A stretch of DNA of 51,619 bases from Burkholderiaceae bacterium (GTDB lineage: Bacteria; Pseudomonadota; Gammaproteobacteria; Burkholderiales; Burkholderiaceae_C): NCBI GenBank assembly GCA_017856435.1, contig JAFMFB010000015.1, positions 1 through 51,619 of the forward strand, read 5' to 3'. The translations under genes were made by a program, and so were the position numbers. Positions within the stretch are counted from its first letter, which is position 1. Each line of letters starts with the position of its first letter. Of the stretch, positions 17,252-26,354 are shown piece after piece. The notes under the pieces are model-generated. The model was not told the origin of the DNA. It saw nothing but the letters and a program-made list of their open reading frames with translations, and did not search any database.

Positions 17252-18094
17252 TCAGGCGCCAGGCTCCTGCGCCATCGGGCAAGGCACTTGCAACAACTCG
17301 CGCTGGCCCGCCTGACCCAGGCGCAAGGCGCTAAGCACCCCGCCCCAGACACACCCGGTATCTAGCGCCAGCAAGTGCGGATGCGCCAGCCAGCCCAGGG
17401 TGGACCAGTGCCCGAAGGCAACGGTGACATCGGCTGTTTTGCGACCCGGCACCTCAAACCAGGGCAGGTAACCCTCTGGCGCGGCTTGGGCCCCCTGCTT
17501 GGCAGCAAATTCCATCTCGCCATTGGGCGTGCAGAAACGCAAGCGCGTCAGGGCGTTGACGATTACCCGCAAGCGATCGAAGCCCGATAGATCCTCCCGC
17601 CAGCCCGCTGGCTGATTGCCATACATCCGGGAGAGAAATTCAAACAGGTCGGGGCCACGCAACACCGCCTGCACCTCACCAGCCAGCGCCATGGTTTGCT
17701 CGGCGCTCCAACTGGGCAGCACGCCCGCATGCACCATCAACACCGCTTCACCGTGGAGGCGCTCGTAAATCGCCATCTCCTGCTGGCTCAACCAGTCCAG
17801 CAGGGCCAGTCGATCGGTCGCCTGCAAGACCTCATCCAGGGTGTCACCGCGGTGGGGCGGTCGGATACCATGGGCAATGGCCAGCAGATGCAGGTCATGG
17901 TTGCCCAACAGGCATCGGGCCGAACCACCGTAGGACTGCAGGCGACGCAACACGCCCAGGGAGTCAGGGCCCCGGTTGACCAGATCTCCCAACAGATAGA
18001 GCTGGTCGCGGCTGGGCGAAAAATCCGCCTGCGCCAATAGGCTGGCCAGCGCCGCGTCGCAGCCCTGCACATCGCCGATCAGGTAAAGTGACAT
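17252..18094 (-). CDS. apaH: symmetrical bis(5'-nucleosyl)-tetraphosphatase
   Basis: 280 residues starting MSLYLIGD at ATG 18094. An ATG at 18109 would add five residues before the conserved beginning, so the internal start is preferred. The metallophosphatase motifs are present: YLIGDVQGCDAAL, LLGDLVNRGPDSL and LLGNHDLHLL, followed by VHAGVLPSW and FGHWSTLGW. ApaH splits diadenosine tetraphosphate to two ADP and also removes Np4 caps from RNA. It is divergent from the CNNM/CorC-type gene, only 24 bp away, so the two promoters overlap. Confidence 0.93.
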   Translation of the reverse strand: MSLYLIGDVQGCDAALASLLAQADFSPSRDQLYLLGDLVNRGPDSLGVLRRLQSYGGSARCLLGNHDLHLLAIAHGIRPPHRGDTLDEVLQATDRLALLDWLSQQEMAIYERLHGEAVLMVHAGVLPSWSAEQTMALAGEVQAVLRGPDLFEFLSRMYGNQPAGWREDLSGFDRLRVIVNALTRLRFCTPNGEMEFAAKQGAQAAPEGYLPWFEVPGRKTADVTVAFGHWSTLGWLAHPHLLALDTGCVWGGVLSALRLGQAGQRELLQVPCPMAQEPGA

Positions 18095-18118
18095 GGTGTC
18101 TATTCTCACCCGGCTTCC

Positions 18119-19444
18119 ATGGAAGTGCTACTGATTGTCCTGCTGATCCTGCTCAACGGCCTGTTTGCGATGTCCGAACTGGCCCTGGCAGCCAGTCGCA
18201 AAGCCCGCCTGCTGGCCATGGCCGAAGCCGGCGATAGCGGGGCAAAAAGTGCCCTGCACCTGATGGACCACCCAAACCAGTTTTTGTCCACCATCCAGGT
18301 CGGGATCACCTCGATTGGTGTGCTCAACGGCATTGTGGGTGAAGCGGCTTTCAGTGGCGGCCTGGCCGATTGGTTGCGTGAGCTGGGCCTGTCCGAGCAG
18401 GTCGCCAGCATCACCGCCACCGGGCTGGTGGTGACGATCATCACCTTCTTCACCATCATCTTTGGCGAATTGGTGCCAAAACGCATTGGCCAGTTGTTCC
18501 CAGAGACTGTGGCGCGCTGGATGGCCCGCCCCATGCGCTGGTTGGCGACATCAGCGCGGCCCTTTGTCGCCTTGCTTTCGGCCACCACCCAGGCGGTTCT
18601 GGTGATTTTTCGCATCCCCACCGACACCGACCGAGGCGTGACCGAGGAAGAAATCCGCCACAGTCTTGAAGAGGGCGTGGACTCCGGAGTGATCGAGCGG
18701 CATGAGCAGAAACTGGTCCAGAATGTTTTCAGACTGGATGACCGGCCCCTCACTTCGCTGATGGTTCCGCGCGGCGAGATCGACTGGCTTGAAGCCGATT
18801 TATCGGTCACGCAAAGCCTGCGCCAGATTGGTCAGAACGGCGCTTTGGCATCGCACGCCTGGTACCCGGTCTGCAAGGGCTCGCTGGACCAGGTCGAAGG
18901 CATCATCAGCGTGGGCATGCTGCTAGAGCTGGGCACTGACGAGCCGCTTGCCTTGTCGCACCACATCGAACCGGCGGTCTTCGTCCCCGAGACTTTGAGT
19001 GGCCTGGAGTTGCTGGAGCAGTTTCGCGCGCGCGCCAGCCGGCTGGTCTTTGTGGTGGATGAGTATGGCGTCGTTCAGGGACTGGTCACACCGGGTGATC
19101 TGCTGGAGGCCATCACCGGTGAATTGCAGCCAATCACCCAGACCGAAGCCTGGGCCACCGCCCGGGCAGATGGTTCCTGGCTGCTCGATGGCCTCATGCC
19201 GATCGATGAGTTGAAAAGCCGGCTCGATATCCGGGATCTGCCCCAGGAAGACCGAGGCCGCTACAACACGCTGGCCGGGCTGCTGCAGGCGGTCAGCGGA
19301 GAGCTGCCCAATGTGGGCGAGCGCATCGAGTGTGCCAACTGGATGTTCGAGATCGTTGACCTGGATGGCCGCCGCATCGACAAGGTGCTGGCCATGCCGA
19401 TAGCCCCTGAGTCCTCTGCCGAGTCCCTGGAAATGTCCGGATAA
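18119..19444 (+). CDS. CNNM/CorC-type membrane protein (hemolysin-like family)
   Basis: 441 residues. A DUF21 membrane domain (about 1-190) has several hydrophobic segments and the family stretch LAASRKARLLAMAEAGDSGA, then FFTIIFGELVPKRIGQ. Two CBS modules follow (about 215-340, including SLMVPRGEIDWL and FVVDEYGVVQGLVTPGDLLEAI). A CorC_HlyC domain (about 355-430) ends the protein. Such proteins are linked to magnesium or cobalt homeostasis; the hemolysin name is historical. It sits head-to-head with apaH. Confidence 0.88.
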   Translation: MEVLLIVLLILLNGLFAMSELALAASRKARLLAMAEAGDSGAKSALHLMDHPNQFLSTIQVGITSIGVLNGIVGEAAFSGGLADWLRELGLSEQVASITATGLVVTIITFFTIIFGELVPKRIGQLFPETVARWMARPMRWLATSARPFVALLSATTQAVLVIFRIPTDTDRGVTEEEIRHSLEEGVDSGVIERHEQKLVQNVFRLDDRPLTSLMVPRGEIDWLEADLSVTQSLRQIGQNGALASHAWYPVCKGSLDQVEGIISVGMLLELGTDEPLALSHHIEPAVFVPETLSGLELLEQFRARASRLVFVVDEYGVVQGLVTPGDLLEAITGELQPITQTEAWATARADGSWLLDGLMPIDELKSRLDIRDLPQEDRGRYNTLAGLLQAVSGELPNVGERIECANWMFEIVDLDGRRIDKVLAMPIAPESSAESLEMSG

Positions 19445-19513
19445 AGGGTTTCCCCGGATTCAGGATTGAAAAATTTTGGAGCACGCTACGGTTCCTGTTA
19501 ACTAGGAGCCCCC

Positions 19514-20446
19514 ATGTCTTCTCTTGGAAAATTTTTCAGTCTGTCAACAAGAATCGCTGCCCTGGCAGCCCTGCTATGCCTCCAACCCGCCGTGGCTGCC
19601 GAGCCACTGGTGGATGTAGCCTGGCTCAAGGCCAATATGGGCAAGCCCGGCCTGGTGGTGCTCGACTCCCAGCCGGGCGCCGACTTTCTAAAAGCGCATA
19701 TCCCCGGCGCCGTGAACACCAACTTTGACAAGTCCGGCTGGCGCGAGGAGCGCAATGACAAGGTGCCTGACATGCTGCCCACAGACACCTCCAAACTGGC
19801 GGCGCATATCGGTTCGCTGGGCATCGACAACAACACCCATGTGGTGCTGGTCTCACCTGGCAAGAACAACGCCGACATGGGCTGGTCCACACGGATTTAC
19901 TGGACCTTCAAGGTATTCGGCCACGACCAGGTGTCCATCCTCAACGGCGGCATGACCGCCTGGGCCAAGGACAAGGCCAATCCGGTGCAGGCGGGCGCCG
20001 TGCAAGCCAGCGCAAAGACTTTCGCCATCAAGTTGCGTCCGGAGATGCTCGCCAGTTCTGATGACGTCAAGGCGGCCATGGGCCGCGGAGTCCTGATGGT
20101 GGACAACCGGCCTGAAGACCAGTTCATGGGCATCAACCGCAACCCCAAGGCCAGTGTCAACGGCACCCTGACCGGCGCCAAGAACCTGCCAGCCCTCTGG
20201 ACCACCGAAAACGCGGGTGGCCTGTTTCGCAGCAAGGCCCAGATCGAGCAGCTTTACCAGGTGGCCAAGGTCCCCACCCAGGGCGAGCAGGTCAACTTCT
20301 GCAACACCGGCCATCTGGCCTCAATCGGCTGGTTTGTCTCCAGTGAGATCCTGGGCAACAAGCAGGCCAAGCTGTATGACGGCTCCATGACCGAGTGGAC
20401 CCTGAACAAGGTCGGCCCGGTGGAGCAACACATCAAGCTCAACTGA
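19514..20446 (+). CDS. exported rhodanese-type sulfurtransferase
   Basis: 310 residues with an N-terminal signal peptide (cleavage near PAVAAEP). Two rhodanese domains follow. The first, inactive-looking, has VVLDSQPGADFLKAHIPGAVNTNF; the second has MVDNRPEDQFMG and the active-site loop CNTGHL with C263. It is probably a periplasmic thiosulfate or 3-mercaptopyruvate sulfurtransferase. The ribosome-binding site AGGAG is 6 nt before the ATG. No sulfur-oxidation genes lie nearby, so the physiological donor is unknown. It is convergent with the YdcF-family gene, 8 bp apart. Confidence 0.85.
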   Translation: MSSLGKFFSLSTRIAALAALLCLQPAVAAEPLVDVAWLKANMGKPGLVVLDSQPGADFLKAHIPGAVNTNFDKSGWREERNDKVPDMLPTDTSKLAAHIGSLGIDNNTHVVLVSPGKNNADMGWSTRIYWTFKVFGHDQVSILNGGMTAWAKDKANPVQAGAVQASAKTFAIKLRPEMLASSDDVKAAMGRGVLMVDNRPEDQFMGINRNPKASVNGTLTGAKNLPALWTTENAGGLFRSKAQIEQLYQVAKVPTQGEQVNFCNTGHLASIGWFVSSEILGNKQAKLYDGSMTEWTLNKVGPVEQHIKLN

Positions 20447-20454
20447 GCAAAAAA

Positions 20455-21222
20455 TCACAACCGCCCAAGCAGGCGATACGACAGCAGACCCAGGTACTCA
20501 TTGAGCGTGGTCTGCCAGCGGCTGACACCCTGGGCCAGTGAATACTGCGTCCAGGGCGTGCTCAAGCCAGTTCTATAGTCCACCGGCCAGGGCGTCACAT
20601 TCCAGCCGGCTTTTTTAAACACCGCCATTGAACGGGGCATGTGCCAGGCCGAGGTCACCAGCAGCCAGGGCTGGGCTTTGTCCACCCCGGGCAAGCGGGC
20701 ACTGAGTACGGCGTTTTCATAGGTGTTGCGCGATTGGTCTTCCAGCATGAGCTGGGCTGGCGGCACTCCCATCTGGTCAAAAAAGCGACGCGCCCGCTCG
20801 GCTTCACTTAGGCTACCCCCGATCAGTTCGCCCTCGCCCCCGGTAAACAACAGCTTCCAGTGCGGCTGCCCGCGCAACAGTGGTAGCACCACCGTCATGC
20901 GTTCAGCCGCTGCGTTCAGCGCAGGCTGGTCATGGCCTTCCCACACATAGGACGACTCGGTGGCGCCACCCAGCACCACCACGCCAGCGTAGTTCACTGG
21001 GTCAATCTGTTTGGGTGCAGGATGCATTTGCTCCAGGGCACGCAGCAGCGCGTTCGGCAAAGGCAACCAACCAACCAGCATCAGCAGAACCAAAGCCGTC
21101 TGAAAAAACTGTCGGGCAGCTTGCGGGCGGCGCTGCAGTTGCAAAAGGCCCAGAACCAGCATCAGACCCACCCAGACCAGGGGTTGGGTTAACAGCACCA
21201 TGAATTTGGAGATCAGGAACAT
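20455..21222 (-). CDS. YdcF/ElyC-family (DUF218) membrane protein
   Basis: 255 residues. Two N-terminal hydrophobic segments (about 5-25 and 38-58) anchor a DUF218 domain with VVVLGGATESSYVW, LLFTGGEGELIGG, LMLEDQSRNTYENAVLSA and LLVTSAWHMPRSMAVFKKAG. These are the hallmark loops of YdcF/SanA/ElyC proteins, which affect envelope integrity and peptidoglycan precursor pools. No catalytic activity is firmly known. An internal ATG at 21201 is an alternative start. It follows the cation exchanger gene on the same strand (107-bp gap). Confidence 0.82.
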   Translation of the reverse strand: MFLISKFMVLLTQPLVWVGLMLVLGLLQLQRRPQAARQFFQTALVLLMLVGWLPLPNALLRALEQMHPAPKQIDPVNYAGVVVLGGATESSYVWEGHDQPALNAAAERMTVVLPLLRGQPHWKLLFTGGEGELIGGSLSEAERARRFFDQMGVPPAQLMLEDQSRNTYENAVLSARLPGVDKAQPWLLVTSAWHMPRSMAVFKKAGWNVTPWPVDYRTGLSTPWTQYSLAQGVSRWQTTLNEYLGLLSYRLLGRL

Positions 21223-21329
21223 GAGCCTGGATTGTCCGTCACCCGGGGTGAAAATAAAGATTCGCTCAATGACTCAGCGGCAATTCGTCACATGGACCCT
21301 TGCCAGCTCTCACGCGGCGTCCAACGCGA

Positions 21330-22253
21330 TCAGGCCAGCGTCAGGCCGGCAAAGACGGCGTAAGCGCCGATCAGCAACCAGGCGCGCTCTTGAGGGATGC
21401 GGTCTTTGCGCGGCAGAATCAGCAGCAGGGTCAGCAGGCCGATGATGAGTGCCGGGGCGACATCCAGGGGGGACACCACAATCGGATGAATCGAGGCGGC
21501 CGTCCCCACGATCACCAGACCGTTGAACAGGTTGCTGCCCAGCACGGTGCCCAGCCCGATGTCATGCTGGCCACGCCGGCGCGACAGCAGCACGGTCACG
21601 AGCTCGGGCAGGGAGGTGCCCACGGCCACCAAGGTCGCGCCAATCACATAGTTGCTCAGGCCCAGTGCCGCGGCGATGCCGCTGGCTCCGCTCACAAACA
21701 GCCGACCGGCCGTCACCAACAGCAACAAGCCCACCAGAAAGGACAGCGTCGCCCGCCAGGGGCTTGCTAAAGTCTGCGTCTCATTCACCGAGGTCTTGCG
21801 GTGTTGCATTGCCTGCCGGGCGCCCAGGGTGATCCAGAGCGCAAACAGCACCAGCAGCACAGCTCCGTCAGCGCGCGATAGCTGGCCATCGAGCAACAGC
21901 ATCAAAGTGATCATCGGAACAAACAGCGCAAAAATCAGCTCCCGGCGGATATCCTTCCAGGGTGCATCCAAAGCCCCAAAGAGAAGTCCCAGGCCCATTC
22001 CCAGGCCAATGTTGACGACATTGCTGCCCAGCGCATCGCCCAGGCCAATGCCAGGCTGAGCGGCCGTAGCTGCCATTACAGAAACACTCAGCTCGGGGCT
22101 CGAGGTCGCTGCAGCCGACAAGGTGGTGGCAATCAATGCTGGCGGCAGTCTCAGCCAGGCGGCGGTCTGGACGACGCCCCTGAGAAAAAGATCGCCGCCG
22201 ATGGCGGCCAGCACGACGGCTACAAACAGAACAAGGGCATCCGTCATTGGCAT
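21330..22253 (-). CDS. sodium/calcium (cation/H+) exchanger, CaCA family
   Basis: About 307 residues from ATG 22253. A longer reading would start at 22421 but collides with the divergent DUF3422 gene and adds a non-membrane extension, so it is rejected. There are about ten membrane segments and two inverted alpha-repeats: ALIATTLSAAATSSPELSVSV with GDALGSNVVNIGLG, and IGATLVAVGTSLPELVTVLL with GTVLGSNLFNGLV. The first repeat has SAAATSSPE where G-T-S-x-P-E is usual. YrbG-like proteins exchange Ca2+ or other cations for Na+ or H+ across the inner membrane. Confidence 0.87.
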   Translation of the reverse strand: MPMTDALVLFVAVVLAAIGGDLFLRGVVQTAAWLRLPPALIATTLSAAATSSPELSVSVMAATAAQPGIGLGDALGSNVVNIGLGMGLGLLFGALDAPWKDIRRELIFALFVPMITLMLLLDGQLSRADGAVLLVLFALWITLGARQAMQHRKTSVNETQTLASPWRATLSFLVGLLLLVTAGRLFVSGASGIAAALGLSNYVIGATLVAVGTSLPELVTVLLSRRRGQHDIGLGTVLGSNLFNGLVIVGTAASIHPIVVSPLDVAPALIIGLLTLLLILPRKDRIPQERAWLLIGAYAVFAGLTLA

Positions 22254-22419
22254 AGCCAGAATTGCTGAAGCGGCGAATTCTTCCGGGCAGCCGTTCTTGA
22301 TGGCATGTTGGTCATGCCTAACGATCTTGCCAGCATTTGTCAAACTCCTGATACACCGACATGCAATCATTTGGCCTGACAATTGGCCCACTGTCCACCC
22401 CTTCAACTGTGTCACAGCC

Positions 22420-23712
22420 ATGAAGTATTTTCCTCAGCGCACTGCCCTGCACAACGAAGTGCATGCACGCCCCCCCGAGTCCATGAGCTCGCCGCTGGCC
22501 ATCACCCATATCGTGATGTTGGCCGATGCCAGCCAGCATGAGGCCAGCCGCGCGCATCTGGCTGCCTTGCTGCGTGATCACCATCAGCCCCCACCGGACC
22601 CCCTGGCCAGCCATATCCGGGTTGATCTGGGCGCCTTTCGACTGCGCTGGGAGTTGCATACCGAGTTTGTCACCTACACCATTCTTCAATCCCTGGAGGG
22701 CAAATCCTTCAGCGAGGGCGATCTGCCGCAGGCCTCGGCCGTCGTGCCCCAGGCCTGGCTGGCCAATATGCCGCTTGAATGCCTGTGCAGCATGCATCTG
22801 TGGGTGCTCAGCGGCAACGCCCAGGCGCGCCAGTCCTGGGTGGGTCACCATTTGCGGGAAGACATGCTGATTGGCTCGACCGTGCTGGATGGTCACGCCG
22901 AGTTCTATACCGACTTGGCCATCCATCCTGATGGTTTTTCGCGCGGCCTGGTGTTCACCGAAAGCGGACAGAAAAACCTCTCGGCCCGCCGGCTGGGCCG
23001 CCTGGTACAGCGCCTGCTGGAGATCGAAACCTATCGCATGGTCGCGCTGCTAGGCCTGCCGGTGGCCCGCGCTGCCTCGGCCCTGCTGGCGCGGGGCGAG
23101 GCCGAACTGGCCTCGCTGGCACAAGCCATTCGCACCGCCCTGAGCGAGGAGGAACCCGAGCTGCTCGATCGGCTTACCCGACTGGCTGGCGAAGTGGAAA
23201 GTCATTACGCCGCCACCCACTCGCGTTTCTCGGCGAGCGATGCCTATTTTGCGCTGGTCAATCGCCGCATCAAGGAAATTGCCGAGGTCCGGCTTGAAGG
23301 CCTGCAAAGCATGCACGACTTCATGGACCGGCGCCTGACACCTGCCATGAACACCTGCGACTGGGCGCGCCGCCGGCAACAGGCCCTGTCCGAGCGCATC
23401 TCCCGCATGAGCAACCTGCTGCGTACCCGGGTTGAAATCGAACAGCAGCAAAGCAGCCAGGCCTTGCTCTCCACCATGAGCCAGCGCCAGGACCTGCAGC
23501 TCAAACTGCAATCCACCGTGGAAGGGCTGTCGGTGGCCGCCATCACCTATTACACCGTGGGCCTGATTGCCTACCTGGCCAAAGGGGCTGCCCCGCTGGG
23601 CTGGTCCCTGAGCTCAGAAACCACCTCGGCGCTGGCGGTGCCGCTGGTGGCGCTGGCGGTCTGGTGGTCTCTGCGAAAATTGCACAGGAAAATATCGGAA
23701 CGACTGTCATGA
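22420..23712 (+). CDS. DUF3422 family protein
   Basis: 430 residues. The ATG at 22420 gives MKYFPQRTALHNEVHARPPE, the conserved N-terminus of this family, whereas the longer upstream reading frame overlaps the divergent exchanger. The central part is helical with a predicted coiled coil (about 300-380, rich in Gln, Arg, Leu), and two hydrophobic segments lie near the C-terminus (about 367-385 and 400-420). This makes it a membrane-anchored protein with a large cytoplasmic part. Function is unknown. The stop overlaps the next start (ATGA), suggesting coupling to the Bug-family gene. Confidence 0.82.
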   Translation: MKYFPQRTALHNEVHARPPESMSSPLAITHIVMLADASQHEASRAHLAALLRDHHQPPPDPLASHIRVDLGAFRLRWELHTEFVTYTILQSLEGKSFSEGDLPQASAVVPQAWLANMPLECLCSMHLWVLSGNAQARQSWVGHHLREDMLIGSTVLDGHAEFYTDLAIHPDGFSRGLVFTESGQKNLSARRLGRLVQRLLEIETYRMVALLGLPVARAASALLARGEAELASLAQAIRTALSEEEPELLDRLTRLAGEVESHYAATHSRFSASDAYFALVNRRIKEIAEVRLEGLQSMHDFMDRRLTPAMNTCDWARRRQQALSERISRMSNLLRTRVEIEQQQSSQALLSTMSQRQDLQLKLQSTVEGLSVAAITYYTVGLIAYLAKGAAPLGWSLSSETTSALAVPLVALAVWWSLRKLHRKISERLS

Positions 23713-24668
23713 AACTCAAACACTACCTGTTGGGGCTGGCCTGCTGCCTGACGCTGGGTGCAGCAGCGCAAACCTATCCCAGCAAACCGATCCGGCTGAT
23801 CGTTCCCTTCCCGCCCGGCGGCGCCACCGACATCTTGTCCCGTGCACTGTCACAGGAAATGGGCAAGAAGCTGAACCAGTCGGTCATCATCGAAAACAAA
23901 CCCGGCGCGGGTGGCACCATCGGCGCATTGGCTGGCGCCCAGGCCATGCCCGACGGCTACAGCCTGTTGCTCACCACCACCAGCACCCACAGCATCGGAC
24001 CAGCGCTCAATCCTCGCATCCCCTACAACCCCGAAACCGACTTCACCCCGATCGTCTATGTGGCCAATTCGCCGCAAATCATCCTGGTCCCGCTGAGTTC
24101 ACCGGCCAAGAACCTGAGCGAGTTCATCGAACATGCCCGCAGAAACCCGGGCCGACTCAACTATGCCTCCAGCGGCAACGGCACCATCTCCAACCTGTCG
24201 ACCGAAGTCTTCAAAGCCCAATCCGGCACCTTCATGGTGCATATTCCCTACCGTGGCACCGGCCTATCGATTTCTGACCTGATCAGCGGCAAGGTGGATG
24301 TGCTGTTTGACTCGGTGGTCTCGGGTATGCCGCATGTGCGCGACGGCAAGTTGCGCGCCCTGGCAGTCACCAGCCTCAAGCGCAGCGCCCTGGCACCCAA
24401 TCTGCCCGCGGTTTCTGAGGTCTTGCCGGGCTTTGAGTCAGTGACCTGGTTTGGCATCTATGGCCCGAAAAACCTGCCCGCCGAGGTCGTGAGCAAGGTC
24501 AACCAGGCTGTGAATGCGGCGCTGGCCGAACCCGACCTGAAAGAACGCTTCCTGCGCTTAGGGGCCGAGCCCACCGGCAGCACACCCCAAGCCTTTGCCA
24601 GCCTGGTGCGAGCTGATCACGCCAAGTGGAAGAAGATCATCACCGAACGCAAGATCGGCAGCGAGTAG
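23709..24668 (+). CDS. Bug/TctC-family periplasmic solute-binding protein
   Basis: 319 residues from ATG 23709, whose last bases overlap the DUF3422 stop. The signal peptide is MKLKHYLLGLACC to GAAAQ. The mature N-terminus YPSKPIRLIVPFPPGGATD is the classic Bug signature, followed by NKPGAGGTIGA, NYASSGNGTISNLSTEVF and IPYRGTGLSISDLISGKVDVLFD. The ligand is unknown; carboxylates and nicotinate-like compounds are typical for the family. No TctAB partner is in the window. A gamma-glutamyltransferase homologue follows 19 bp downstream, perhaps sharing the transcript. Confidence 0.87.
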   Translation: MKLKHYLLGLACCLTLGAAAQTYPSKPIRLIVPFPPGGATDILSRALSQEMGKKLNQSVIIENKPGAGGTIGALAGAQAMPDGYSLLLTTTSTHSIGPALNPRIPYNPETDFTPIVYVANSPQIILVPLSSPAKNLSEFIEHARRNPGRLNYASSGNGTISNLSTEVFKAQSGTFMVHIPYRGTGLSISDLISGKVDVLFDSVVSGMPHVRDGKLRALAVTSLKRSALAPNLPAVSEVLPGFESVTWFGIYGPKNLPAEVVSKVNQAVNAALAEPDLKERFLRLGAEPTGSTPQAFASLVRADHAKWKKIITERKIGSE

Positions 24669-24687
24669 TACTGCCCCGCCCCATGCC

Positions 24688-26310
24688 ATGAAATTCAATT
24701 ACCAGAATCCCTACACCACCACCCGACTGCCTGTCTTTGCTAGAAATGTCGTCTCCACCTCGCACCCGCTGGCCTCGCAGGCTGGCCTGCGCATCCTGTG
24801 GCAAGGCGGCAATGCAGTCGATGCTGCCATTGCCGCGGCTGCCACGCTGACCATCACCGAGCCGGTGAGCAACGGCCTGGGCAGCGATGCCTTTGCCATT
24901 CTGTGGGATGGCCAGGCGCTGCATGGCCTCAACGCCTCGGGCCGCGCGCCCCAGAGCTGGACGCCGGATTACTTCAGCCGCAAGTACGGCGGCGACGCCC
25001 TGTCTCCGCCCAAACGCGGCTTTGACTCGGTGACTGTGCCCGGCGCCGTGGCCAGCTGGGTGGCCATGAGCGAACGCTTTGGCAAGCTGCCCTTTGAAGA
25101 CCTGCTGGCCCCGGCCATCGAAATTGCCGAGCGCGGTTATCTGCTGCCCACCGTGGTGCAACAGAAATGGGCTGCTGCCACGCCCGAGTTGCAGGGCCAG
25201 CCCGGCTTTGCCCAGGCCTTCCTACCCTGGGGGCGCGCCCCGCAAGTGGGCGAGCTGTTTCAGTTCAAGGCCGCCGCCCGCGGCCTGCGTGCAATTGCCC
25301 AGACCCGGGGCCAGGCCTTCTATGGCGGTGAGATCGCCCAGGCGATCGAGACCTTTGCCGCCCAGCACGGGGGCAGCCTCAAGGCCAGCGACTTTGCGGC
25401 CTACCAGGCCGAGTGGGTCACCCCGATCGCCAAGGACTACCGTGGCTACACCCTGCATGAAATTCCGCCCAACGGCCAGGGCATCGCGGCCCTAATTGCG
25501 CTGGGCATCCTGGACCAGTTCGACCTGGCCGCACTGCCAGTGGACGGGGTGGACTCGCAGCACCTGCAGATCGAGGCGATGAAGCTGGCCTTTGCCGATG
25601 TCTACCGCTATGTCGCAGAAGCCGGCAGCATGGAAGTCACCGCCGAGCGGATGCTCGATGACCGCTACCTCGCCGCACGCGCCAAGCTGATCGACATGCG
25701 CCGCGCGCAGGACTTTGGCGCGGGCAACCCGGTCAAGGGCGGCACCATCTATCTTTCTGCTGCCGACGAGAACGGCATGATGGTCAGCTTCATCCAGAGC
25801 AACTACATGGGCTTTGGCTCGGGTTGTGTCGAACCCAACTTCGGGGTCAGCCTGCAGAACCGGGGTCATGCCTTCAGCCTTAACCCCAAGGGGCTGAACC
25901 CGGCCAATCTGGTGGCCCCGGGCAAGCGCCCCTTCCACACCATCATCCCGGCTTTCCTGACCCGTGACGGGCAACCGGTGATGAGCTATGGCGTGATGGG
26001 CGCCAACATGCAACCGCAGGGGCACCTGCAAACCTTGGTGCGCATGCTGGACTACCAGCAGAACCCGCAGGCCGCCTGCGACGCACCGCGCTGGCGCTAC
26101 AACCAGGGGCTGGAAATCAATGTCGAAGCCGGCATGAGTGCCCCCACCGTGCAAGGTCTGGCCGAGCGCGGCCACCGCATGGAAGTCATCAACGACTCCT
26201 ACCAGGACTTTGGCTCCGGCCAGTTCATCTGGCGCGCTGGCGACCCCAAGGTAGAGGGCTATGTGGTGGCCAGCGACTCCCGGCGCGATGGCCAGGCCGC
26301 CGGCTTTTGA
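24688..26310 (+). CDS. gamma-glutamyltransferase family protein
   Basis: 540 residues from ATG 24688. Upstream codons are in frame but lie inside the preceding gene. It has the Ntn-hydrolase GGT layout: VVSTSHPLASQAGLRIL and GGNAVDAAIAAAATLTITEP in the large subunit, then GGTIYLSAADENGMMVSF, where the Thr is the expected autoprocessing nucleophile and new N-terminus of the small subunit. NYMGFGSGCV and LQNRGHAFSLNP follow. No signal peptide is evident, so this is probably a cytoplasmic GGT-like hydrolase. Its substrate may be glutathione-related or another gamma-glutamyl or acyl compound. Confidence 0.85.
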   Translation: MKFNYQNPYTTTRLPVFARNVVSTSHPLASQAGLRILWQGGNAVDAAIAAAATLTITEPVSNGLGSDAFAILWDGQALHGLNASGRAPQSWTPDYFSRKYGGDALSPPKRGFDSVTVPGAVASWVAMSERFGKLPFEDLLAPAIEIAERGYLLPTVVQQKWAAATPELQGQPGFAQAFLPWGRAPQVGELFQFKAAARGLRAIAQTRGQAFYGGEIAQAIETFAAQHGGSLKASDFAAYQAEWVTPIAKDYRGYTLHEIPPNGQGIAALIALGILDQFDLAALPVDGVDSQHLQIEAMKLAFADVYRYVAEAGSMEVTAERMLDDRYLAARAKLIDMRRAQDFGAGNPVKGGTIYLSAADENGMMVSFIQSNYMGFGSGCVEPNFGVSLQNRGHAFSLNPKGLNPANLVAPGKRPFHTIIPAFLTRDGQPVMSYGVMGANMQPQGHLQTLVRMLDYQQNPQAACDAPRWRYNQGLEINVEAGMSAPTVQGLAERGHRMEVINDSYQDFGSGQFIWRAGDPKVEGYVVASDSRRDGQAAGF

Positions 26311-26354
26311 GATGAACCCCAGCCATACGCACACAGGGCAGAGGTCTCGCTGAA